Positions 1 through 4,671 of a DNA stretch of 5,233 nt are shown here, in pieces. Every line of letters starts with the position of its first letter. Position 1 is the first letter of the stretch. The stretch comes from Nitrososphaerota archaeon (GTDB taxonomy: Archaea; Thermoproteota; Nitrososphaeria; Nitrososphaerales; Nitrosopumilaceae). Location of the stretch: the NCBI GenBank assembly GCA_022565935.1, contig JADFJY010000079.1:1-5233 (forward strand), given 5' to 3'. The translations under genes were made by a program, and so were the position numbers. The notes under the pieces were generated by a model, which made no database searches, had not been told where the DNA came from, and worked only from the letters and a program-made list of their open reading frames with translations.

Positions 1-122
1 ACTCCATCAAGCATTTTGTTGCCTTTAGAGTCAATTAACCACATTCCTTTACCTTTGATGATTTTATCAAAAGAATCCCATTCTTTCATCTGTGTGTTTG
101 GGTGCCAAACAGAGCTTTTCAA
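1..122 (-). CDS. bioA: BioA, adenosylmethionine-8-amino-7-oxononanoate aminotransferase, N-terminal fragment (partial, runs off left edge)
   Basis: The minus strand reads 40 complete codons from a TTG at 122 and is still open at position 1. The peptide contains VWHPNTQMKEW followed by GMWLIDSKGNKMLDG. The first part matches the conserved start of BioA-type class III aminotransferases (for example HLWLPFTQMKDY in Bacillus). The second is the small beta hairpin ending in LDG that precedes the active-site domain. BioA is a PLP enzyme that transaminates KAPA to DAPA in biotin synthesis, using S-adenosylmethionine (or lysine in some bacteria) as donor. The PLP lysine lies outside the window. An in-frame TAG about six codons upstream leaves TTG 122 as the best start. 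The next in-frame ATG (in TQMKEW) would delete the conserved WHP motif. No Shine-Dalgarno is seen, and a TATA-like box about 28 bases upstream suggests a leaderless mRNA. It is divergent from bioD, the next step of the pathway, which supports the call. Confidence 0.85.
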   Translation of the reverse strand, partial: MKSSVWHPNTQMKEWDSFDKIIKGKGMWLIDSKGNKMLDG

Positions 123-144
123 CTGATTTTGTAGGATCTAAGAT

Positions 145-155
145 CTTAATAATTA
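145..155 (-). promoter_or_regulatory. TATA-like box for bioA
   Basis: Read on the minus strand this is TTAATTATTAA, centred about 28 bases upstream of the bioA TTG. That is the spacing expected for an archaeal TATA box serving a leaderless transcript. It overlaps the left arm of the dyad at 152-169. The placement is inferred from spacing and composition only. Confidence 0.4.
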
Positions 156-169
156 ACCGATGAGTTAAT
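152..169. promoter_or_regulatory. Perfect inverted repeat in the divergent bioA/bioD promoter region (candidate operator)
   Basis: ATTAAC-CGATGA-GTTAAT has two perfect 6-base arms around a 6-base spacer. Its centre (160.5) is nearly midway between the TTG starts of bioA (122) and bioD (193 or 196). A repressor bound here could control both biotin genes. Alternatively each GTTAAT arm is simply the BRE/TATA element of one promoter, because each lies about 27-35 bases before its gene. It does not match the classical BirA operator, which has TTGTAAACC-type arms spaced by about 14-16 bases. Confidence 0.35.
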
Positions 170-176
170 CAACCAA

Positions 177-189
177 AAATTCTGAATTT
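177..189. promoter_or_regulatory. Short palindrome just upstream of the bioD start
   Basis: AAATTC-T-GAATTT is a perfect 13-base palindrome ending 4 to 7 bases before the candidate bioD starts. It sits inside a looser dyad, TCAAC (169-173) and GTTGA (195-199), whose right arm covers the second TTG. A bound protein here would block the transcription start of a leaderless bioD. In AT-rich DNA such short palindromes also arise by chance, so this is weak evidence. Confidence 0.2.
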
Positions 190-192
190 AGT

Positions 193-882
193 TTGTTGAA
201 ATCACTCTTTATTACTGGAACTGATACTGATGTTGGGAAAACCTACATCATTGCAGGTTTGGCCGTTGTAATTCGTAAAATGGGAATTGATGTAGGTGTA
301 ATGAAGCCATTTGCAGCAGGTAAAGCTCAAAAAAAAGGTTACAAATCTAAAGATATTGTAATAATATCAAAGGCAGCACAAGCATGTGATCCTGAAAGTT
401 TAGTTAACCCACAATTTTTTCCAATTGCTGCATCTCCATATACTGCATGGAAAAATCTGAAAACTAAACCAAAAATCTCTACAATATTGTCTAGTTTCAA
501 AAAACTATCAAAACTTCATGATATATTGCTTGTCGAAGGAATGGGGGGAATTATGACTCCAATTTTGAAAGACTATTACATTACGAATCTTATCAAAGAA
601 ATGAAAATTCCTGCAGTAATTGTAACAAGAAGTAAGATTGGAACTGTTAATCACACAATTATGACAGTTAAGATGTGTGAGAAATATAAAATTCCGATTA
701 AAGGAATAATCATAAATGACTTTGATTCAAACGGCTATAAAATAAAAGAACTAACACGCGATTTCAAAAGTCTTACTAATGTGCCTGTTCTAGGATCAAT
801 CCCCTTTATCACTAACTTTACTAATAACTCATTGTATAGAATTTTCAAAAAAAGTCTTAATTTTAAATTATTACTTAGATAA
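193..882 (+). CDS. bioD: BioD, ATP-dependent dethiobiotin synthetase
   Basis: BioD closes the ureido ring: DAPA + CO2 + ATP gives dethiobiotin, in the cytoplasm, as the penultimate step of biotin synthesis. At 229 residues it has the usual family length. Visible motifs are the P-loop GTDTDVGKT (residues 9-17), the catalytic-lysine motif KPFAAG (K38), the SKD segment with D54, the SPYTA substrate region (81-85; SPH/APH in many homologues), the VEGMGG switch (114-119; E115 aligns with the E. coli Mg-binding Glu), the nucleotide-base region around ND at about 175, and GSIPF near the C-terminus. All catalytic residues I know of appear present. The start must be TTG: an in-frame TAA at 166-168 precedes it and no ATG/GTG lies between. 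There are tandem TTGs at 193 and 196. The second gives MKSLFITGTDTDVGKT and may be the true start. No Shine-Dalgarno is seen. bioA is divergent on the left. The gene ends 5 bases before the stop of the convergent gene on the right. Confidence 0.93.
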   Translation: MLKSLFITGTDTDVGKTYIIAGLAVVIRKMGIDVGVMKPFAAGKAQKKGYKSKDIVIISKAAQACDPESLVNPQFFPIAASPYTAWKNLKTKPKISTILSSFKKLSKLHDILLVEGMGGIMTPILKDYYITNLIKEMKIPAVIVTRSKIGTVNHTIMTVKMCEKYKIPIKGIIINDFDSNGYKIKELTRDFKSLTNVPVLGSIPFITNFTNNSLYRIFKKSLNFKLLLR

Positions 883-890
883 TTTATCTA
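876..890. terminator. Palindrome spanning the stop codons of both convergent genes (candidate bidirectional terminator)
   Basis: TAGATAA-T-TTATCTA is a perfect 15-base palindrome. It contains the bioD stop TAA (880-882) and the complementary-strand stop TAG (888-890) of the convergent gene. It could fold as a short AT-rich hairpin in either transcript. No long T-tract follows immediately, so a termination role is an inference from position. Confidence 0.3.
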
Positions 891-1439
891 GACTGGTAAA
901 ATTTTGAATTTATTTGTGCCTGCAACGTTACTAAATTGTGCAATCTCAAAGATAATTTTTGAAAATGAATTATTTTCTTTAGATAATACAAAATATTTTT
1001 TATTTATAGAAATATTTTCTGATAACACTACCCAAATGTTCTCTTTTTCAGATTGGATTTTTTCTAATTGAGAGATTGTCTTTTCAACAATTTTTTTGTT
1101 TGAGGATTTTGGAATACAAATTAACAGCGTCTTTTTAGGATCTTTTTCTAGTGTTTTAATGTCTGGAATTACAATATCTATCTCAATTCCTTTATGTTCC
1201 ACTTTTCTTTGACTATTGATCAGGGCATTAGTTAGTAAATAATGCAATAATCCAGTTCCCAAGACCCCAACACTTTCATCTTTTTCTCCTAATCTAATGA
1301 TTTTGTCATAGCAATTCTCAATCACATCATCAATTATTTCTGAGAATTTTTTCTCAGAGATTAATTTTTGAATTCTTTCTTCTGATTTTGACAAGTAATC
1401 AAAAAGATAATCCTTAACTGGATTTGGTTCTTTTTGCAT
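888..1439 (-). CDS. Conserved-looking hypothetical protein with a possible degenerate restriction-endonuclease-like fold
   Basis: I do not recognise this 183-residue protein as a named family. It is cytoplasmic-looking, without signal peptide or membrane helix. Residues 1-55 are charged and helical. A helix at about 58-82 (GTGLLHYLLTNALINSQRKV) leads into the strand IEIDIVIPD (85-93) and, 12 residues later, the strand TLLICIPK (104-111). A helix (114-130) and the strand ENIWVVLSE (133-141) follow. This helix/EIDIV/hydrophobic-strand-K order resembles the core of PD-(D/E)XK nucleases of the YraN/Hjc type (GEIDLIA...FVEVK). However, the expected acidic residue of E-x-K is Cys108 (ICIPK), so any nuclease activity would be doubtful. 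The fold is inferred, not shown. ATG 1439 is the only good start. An AGGAG on this strand (1455-1459) lies about 17 bases away, too far for a normal ribosome site, and the in-frame TTG just upstream is followed by a stop. The gene is divergent from a 47-codon ORF and convergent with bioD. Confidence 0.75.
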   Translation of the reverse strand: MQKEPNPVKDYLFDYLSKSEERIQKLISEKKFSEIIDDVIENCYDKIIRLGEKDESVGVLGTGLLHYLLTNALINSQRKVEHKGIEIDIVIPDIKTLEKDPKKTLLICIPKSSNKKIVEKTISQLEKIQSEKENIWVVLSENISINKKYFVLSKENNSFSKIIFEIAQFSNVAGTNKFKILPV

Positions 1440-1446
1440 TATTTTA
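1438..1446 (+). promoter_or_regulatory. TATA-like element before the 47-codon ORF
   Basis: ATTATTTTA, running on into TATAA, is centred about 20-23 bases before the ATG at 1465. That is slightly close but compatible with a leaderless archaeal start. It overlaps the first codons of the gene on the opposite strand. Weak evidence based on composition and spacing. Confidence 0.25.
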
Positions 1447-1464
1447 TAACAATTTACTCCTAAT

Positions 1465-1608
1465 ATGAATAATTATCATTACCTGAAAGAAGATATACTT
1501 GATTATGAGATACTAATTGTGAAACCTCAACATATTGCAAACATCTGTTATGGCCTTCTTGGAATGGGAATTGTAATATATGCAATAAACCATTTTACAA
1601 CTACATAG
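1465..1608 (+). CDS. Small single-pass membrane protein, 47 residues (hypothetical)
   Basis: An ATG-to-TAG ORF of 47 codons fills the otherwise empty gap between two minus-strand genes. The N-terminal 24 residues are hydrophilic and acidic/aromatic (MNNYHYLKEDILDYE...). They are followed by a hydrophobic stretch at about residues 25-42 (IANICYGLLGMGIVIYAI) long enough for one membrane helix, then the short tail NHFTTT. No start ATG on the other strand explains this DNA, and codon choice (AAA, GAA, GGA, GCA, ATA) matches the neighbouring genes. It begins 25 bases from the divergent 183-residue gene and ends 21 bases before the HMG-CoA synthase stop. It is too short for many gene finders. No function can be assigned; conservation in related genomes would decide whether it is real. 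Confidence 0.5.
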   Translation: MNNYHYLKEDILDYEILIVKPQHIANICYGLLGMGIVIYAINHFTTT

Positions 1609-1610
1609 TG

Positions 1611-1626
1611 ATCTAATTATTTAGAT
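1611..1626. terminator. Perfect hairpin between convergent genes (candidate bidirectional terminator)
   Basis: ATCTAA-TTAT-TTAGAT is a perfect 6-base stem with a 4-base loop. It occupies most of the 21-base gap between the stop of the 47-codon ORF (1606-1608) and the stop of the HMG-CoA synthase gene (1630-1632). On the plus strand it is followed by ATTTTATT, a T-rich run typical of archaeal termination. The stem is AT-only except for one C-G pair, so it is weak thermodynamically. Confidence 0.4.
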
Positions 1627-1629
1627 ATT

Positions 1630-3024
1630 TTATTCAGTAAAGACATAACGTCTTTCACCTATAGACTCTATTTCAGTTTTTACATCAACTAAGACAAATT
1701 CTTTTTTTGTATGTACCATATATTCATCAATGTCTAATTTATTTTCATGTAGTTTTTCGTATTCGTCCCATGTTAGCCTTTTTCTATTAGCTATCTCAGA
1801 TTCCAAGTTCATATCTTTTACAATTTCTTTATATTCTGGCTGAATGACTCCGCTGAATACCATTGCACTAGCACCACTACCATATGATCCAAATCCAATT
1901 CTTTTTCCTTCTAAATCTATTCCTTTTTTATATTCATATTCTAAACTACTTCTAAATCCCAAATACAATGATGCAGTATACAGATTTCCAATCATCGTAG
2001 ATGCAATAAGTGAACTTGCAAGTTTTGATTCATACACTTCTTGGAATTCCGGTGTTTTTGAAAACAACTTGGTAAATTCATGATCTTTTGCCATAAATTC
2101 TGCATCACTTAACACTGATTCAATTGTACCACGTGGATCTTTTGGTACTGGTTCATCTAATCCTATTTCCTTCAAAATTTTCTTCCATCGTGGAAGTTGA
2201 CGCCATTCATGTCTAACCATATATGCTAAGGCTTTTTTGCCCATGTTGCTATATGGTAAGTGCATGTTAATGTAATCCATATGATCTAATATTGTTTCTC
2301 CAGGTTCTATTTTGATTAGTCCTGTTGAAACTGCTTTTTTCTTATAGGCATCAAGTGCTTTTCTTACTTGAATCATGTAAAGTAAATTAGAATATTGACC
2401 ATGGACTATTGGTGTCTCTTTTCCAAAAGGTCTGTAAAAGTCATATTCATCTTTAATTGAGGTAGCTGTGACTTTAGGATCAAACTCCATTAATCTTGGA
2501 TTCTCATTGAGAAGCATTACTACTGCTCCTGCTCCTTGTGTCATTTCACCACTAGAACCCATATCATATTTTGCAATATCTGATACTACGACAAGTGCAG
2601 ACTTTCCATCTGCTTCGTCAGCCCTAATCCAGTTTGCATTGTCATAAAGAGCATAAGAGCCACTAACACATGCAAATTTAGTTTCAATACCTCCACAGTG
2701 CTCAAATGAACCTGGACCATAAACTTGCTCTAGCATTCCGATAACATAAGAGTTCATTGCCTTGGATTCATCAAATGCAGATTCAGTTGAAACGTATAAT
2801 CTACCAATATCTTCTGGAGCTAGTTTATTTTTTTGCATAATTTTCAAACACGCATTTGCAGCAAGACATGCTGGGTCTTGATTAGCATCAACAATTGCCA
2901 TTTGAGATACTCCTAAACCCTTTTGTAATTTTACTGGGTCTAAACCTCTAGCTTTTGCAAAATCAGTTGCATCAATATACAATCTAGGGATGTATATTGC
3001 AATATCGTCTATTCCAGCAGTCAT
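1630..3024 (-). CDS. Hydroxymethylglutaryl-CoA synthase (bacterial/eukaryotic-like type)
   Basis: HMG-CoA synthase condenses acetyl-CoA with acetoacetyl-CoA to HMG-CoA, the entry to the mevalonate pathway for archaeal isoprenoid lipids. This thiolase-fold protein of 464 residues has the family catalytic triad. The general base is Glu81 in YVSTESAFDESKA, the nucleophile Cys119 in ETKFACVSGSYAL, and the His is H255 in MHLPYSNMGKKAL. Other family signatures are WIRADEADGKSALVVVSDIA (132-151), QGAGAVVML, YDFYRPFG...PIVHGQYS (194-212), GNLYTASLYLGF (346-357) and GKRIGFGSYGSGASA (373-387). These resemble staphylococcal MvaS and human HMGCS more than the roughly 350-residue HMGS of most Archaea. The usual archaeal thiolase and DUF35 partners are not adjacent. 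The Cys context (ACVSGS) departs from the common ACYGGT. ATG 3024 is chosen because MTAGIDDIAIYIP matches the family N-terminus and a TATA box lies about 25 bases upstream. It has its own promoter, 103 bases from the dsbA-like gene. Confidence 0.93.
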   Translation of the reverse strand: MTAGIDDIAIYIPRLYIDATDFAKARGLDPVKLQKGLGVSQMAIVDANQDPACLAANACLKIMQKNKLAPEDIGRLYVSTESAFDESKAMNSYVIGMLEQVYGPGSFEHCGGIETKFACVSGSYALYDNANWIRADEADGKSALVVVSDIAKYDMGSSGEMTQGAGAVVMLLNENPRLMEFDPKVTATSIKDEYDFYRPFGKETPIVHGQYSNLLYMIQVRKALDAYKKKAVSTGLIKIEPGETILDHMDYINMHLPYSNMGKKALAYMVRHEWRQLPRWKKILKEIGLDEPVPKDPRGTIESVLSDAEFMAKDHEFTKLFSKTPEFQEVYESKLASSLIASTMIGNLYTASLYLGFRSSLEYEYKKGIDLEGKRIGFGSYGSGASAMVFSGVIQPEYKEIVKDMNLESEIANRKRLTWDEYEKLHENKLDIDEYMVHTKKEFVLVDVKTEIESIGERRYVFTE

Positions 3025-3044
3025 GAGCTTCGCACCGACAGTTC

Positions 3045-3052
3045 ATTAATAA
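3045..3052 (-). promoter_or_regulatory. TATA box for the HMG-CoA synthase gene
   Basis: On the minus strand this reads TTATTAAT, centred about 25 bases before the ATG at 3024. That is the spacing expected for a leaderless archaeal mRNA. No Shine-Dalgarno is visible between it and the ATG, which agrees with a leaderless start. The remainder of the gap up to 3127 contains nothing else I can support. Confidence 0.5.
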
Positions 3053-3127
3053 GGCTATTGAGTAAATTCTAACTAACTAGGAATAAAGTTTTTAGCAGTT
3101 TCTTGTTGATTTTTTGGTATGTGATCG

Positions 3128-3841
3128 CTAATTTTTTAGTTTTTGTAGTTCAATTTCAAAAATTTTTTCAAATGCCTCAAATGGCTGTGCACCAAAAATT
3201 CGTGTAGTTTTCCCATCAGGTCCAATGACAAAAAATGCTGGAGTTCCTGTTATTTTCAGAGATTTTGCATCCTCATTACTTGCAAGAATTGTTTGTGAAT
3301 GAGACCCATTTGTCACGCATTCAGACCATTCAATCATGTCCAAACTTATCTCTTGAGCAAACTTTGAAAGATTCTTAGAAGATGCCCACCCATTGTTTTC
3401 TCCAGTCCAATTTGAATATAAAATATCATGATATTCCCAAAACAAACCTTGATCATTTGCACAATGTGCGCCGTGTGATGCTTTTATCGAGTCTGGTCCA
3501 ATGATGTTATAGTCTTTGAAAATCATTTTAACTTTACCTGTTTCTATGTAGTTTTTTAAAATATCATCTTCAGTTGAATGAAAAAAAACATTACAGAAAT
3601 GACATTGGTAATCTCCAAACTCTACTAAAGTGATTGGTGCATTAGGATCTCCAAGTACTGGTGAACCATTTGCTAAATATGTCTCCATTGAAATTATTGT
3701 AGGTCCTAATTCTTGAATTGTTGGGGCTGGCTCTATTACTAATTCAACTTCATTTGAAATTCCATTAAAGCCTAAAAATGCTATAATTATTGCTACTGAT
3801 GCAATTACTGCACCTATTGCTAGAGATGGACCATGGATCAA
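3128..3841 (-). CDS. Membrane-anchored DsbA-family thiol:disulfide oxidoreductase
   Basis: This is a 237-residue thioredoxin-fold protein, probably exposed outside the cytoplasmic membrane, that makes, breaks or isomerises disulfides in exported proteins. A hydrophobic N-terminal helix (about 7-26) serves as an uncleaved anchor or signal, followed by a linker to about residue 60. The DsbA/Thioredoxin_4 domain then begins: GDPNAPITLVEFGDYQCHFC, with the redox pair C80-H-F-C83. The helical insert carries HGAHCANDQGLFWEYHDILY (124-142, a family hallmark), and the cis-proline loop is GTPAFFVI (P201). Two further cysteines, C127 and C175, could form a second disulfide, as in several extracellular DsbA-like proteins. 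The start is TTG at 3841. A TGA lies two codons upstream, and the next Met (M52) would remove the anchor. No Shine-Dalgarno or well-placed TATA is seen. With only 37 bases from the upstream secreted-protein gene, co-transcription is likely. Direction of activity (oxidase or reductase) cannot be read from sequence. Confidence 0.88.
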   Translation of the reverse strand: MIHGPSLAIGAVIASVAIIIAFLGFNGISNEVELVIEPAPTIQELGPTIISMETYLANGSPVLGDPNAPITLVEFGDYQCHFCNVFFHSTEDDILKNYIETGKVKMIFKDYNIIGPDSIKASHGAHCANDQGLFWEYHDILYSNWTGENNGWASSKNLSKFAQEISLDMIEWSECVTNGSHSQTILASNEDAKSLKITGTPAFFVIGPDGKTTRIFGAQPFEAFEKIFEIELQKLKN

Positions 3842-3878
3842 TAATCATTAAATATTTTTAACACATTTAGTCCTTTGT

Positions 3879-4598
3879 CTATGATGATTTTCCGTCACTT
3901 GGTTCTCTACCTAAACTAAATACCTGTAAAATTTTTGATGATTTAGAATTTTCATTTTCTGCATTAATTGTAACAATTAATATTTCCCTTTTTGAATTTT
4001 CAGGAATCAAATATTCCATTTCATAAAGCCCTCTGTCATTAGTAATTCCATTAGATGAATAAACATTTTGACCATCTTCGTTGATTACAATTATCTCAAT
4101 ATTTGTATTTGAAATACTATTATCCTTTTGATAAAAATTATTTAATTTGTTTCGCTCTTTTTCAAAAATTTTAACATCTATTTGTAGAAATTTTTCTGAA
4201 TAAATTCTTTGAGTATATTGAATTACAATTGCAAGATCATCATTCTTTTCAATTATTACTTTTTCTTGAATAATTTTCTCTGCAAAATTCAAATCAACAA
4301 ATTTCCCACCAATGAAAATCATTCCATGCGTGTCAATTTCATCCTCTAAAATTTTTGAATATGTGATGTATGGAAATCCTTCAATTACTTGCCCTGAAAC
4401 TCTGATTATTTTTCCGTTAAAGAATTCTCTAATCGTAATTTCATTACTAATATGAAACTGGTTTTCAGATGTATTTAGAACCCCTGTTTGTAAAAATTCA
4501 ATATCAATTAAAGGATCAACTTGAGCAAATGCTAAATTTCCACTATAAATTCCAATAGTTGAAATTGCTAATATGGCTAATATTGTGTAAAAATTCAT
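3879..4598 (-). CDS. Secreted protein of unknown function with a C-terminal Ig-like/beta domain
   Basis: I do not recognise this 239-residue family. Residues 1-25 form a clear Sec signal peptide (hydrophobic core TILAILAISTIGIY, AFA before the predicted cut at A25/Q26). The mature part is rich in beta-strand patterns and Asn/Glu/Ile. The first section, about 27-150, includes GKIIRVSGQVIEGFPYITYSKI and two long hydrophobic strands. A second section, about 164-228 (NTNIEIIVINEDGQNVYSSNGITNDRGLYEMEYLIP...), has the look of an Ig-like or carboxypeptidase-regulatory-type beta sandwich with the G-x-T-(N/D)-x-x-G-x-Y turn. There is no C-terminal membrane anchor, so it is probably released or attached to the S-layer. 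It contains no cysteine at all, so it is not itself a disulfide substrate of the DsbA-like protein downstream. ATG 4598 follows a TATA-like box by about 33 bases. It is the first gene of a probable two-gene unit and divergent from a response regulator. Confidence 0.75.
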   Translation of the reverse strand: MNFYTILAILAISTIGIYSGNLAFAQVDPLIDIEFLQTGVLNTSENQFHISNEITIREFFNGKIIRVSGQVIEGFPYITYSKILEDEIDTHGMIFIGGKFVDLNFAEKIIQEKVIIEKNDDLAIVIQYTQRIYSEKFLQIDVKIFEKERNKLNNFYQKDNSISNTNIEIIVINEDGQNVYSSNGITNDRGLYEMEYLIPENSKREILIVTINAENENSKSSKILQVFSLGREPSDGKSS

Positions 4599-4627
4599 TA
4601 TGTGTATCTAAAATGCATACTCAATAT

Positions 4628-4635
4628 TTTATAAA
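4628..4635. promoter_or_regulatory. Self-complementary TATA box shared by divergent promoters
   Basis: TTTATAAA reads identically on both strands. It lies in the 73-base gap between the secreted-protein gene (start 4598) and the response regulator (start 4672). Measuring about 26 bases each way predicts transcription starts near 4605 (minus) and 4658 (plus), just upstream of both genes. A second T/A-rich stretch at 4642-4650 (TTATTTTAC) could be an alternative TATA box giving a leaderless start at 4672. Confidence 0.45.
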
Positions 4636-4658
4636 CACTCATTATTTTACATTAATTT

Positions 4659-4662
4659 GGAG
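4659..4662 (+). promoter_or_regulatory. Shine-Dalgarno site of the response regulator gene
   Basis: GGAG ends 9 bases before the ATG at 4672, good spacing for ribosome binding. It is the only well-placed Shine-Dalgarno in the window and supports ATG 4672 as start and a leadered transcript, unlike the other genes here. Confidence 0.5.
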
Positions 4663-4671
4663 AATTAGTAC

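Noticed and set aside
1455..1459. AGGAG on the minus strand upstream of the 183-residue gene
   Set aside because: It is about 17 bases from the ATG at 1439, too far, and the TTG between them is followed in frame by a TAA, so it decides no start.
1844..2083. 79-codon plus-strand ORF
   Set aside because: It lies wholly inside the HMG-CoA synthase gene on the opposite strand, whose motifs are unmistakable; the peptide has no recognisable features.
3069..3080. CTAACTAACTAG repeat-like stretch
   Set aside because: It amounts to barely three copies of a 4-base unit, with no second occurrence in the window; likely chance in AT-rich DNA.
3101..3117. T-rich run on the plus strand (GTTTCTTGTTGATTTTTTG region) as a terminator
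   Set aside because: No plus-strand gene ends nearby; on the minus strand, where the dsbA-like gene ends, the same bases are A-rich and not terminator-like.
3847..3861. ATTAAATATTTTTAA as a TATA box for the dsbA-like gene
   Set aside because: Its centre is only about 13 bases before the TTG start, too close for the archaeal TATA-to-start distance of about 25; co-transcription from upstream is simpler.
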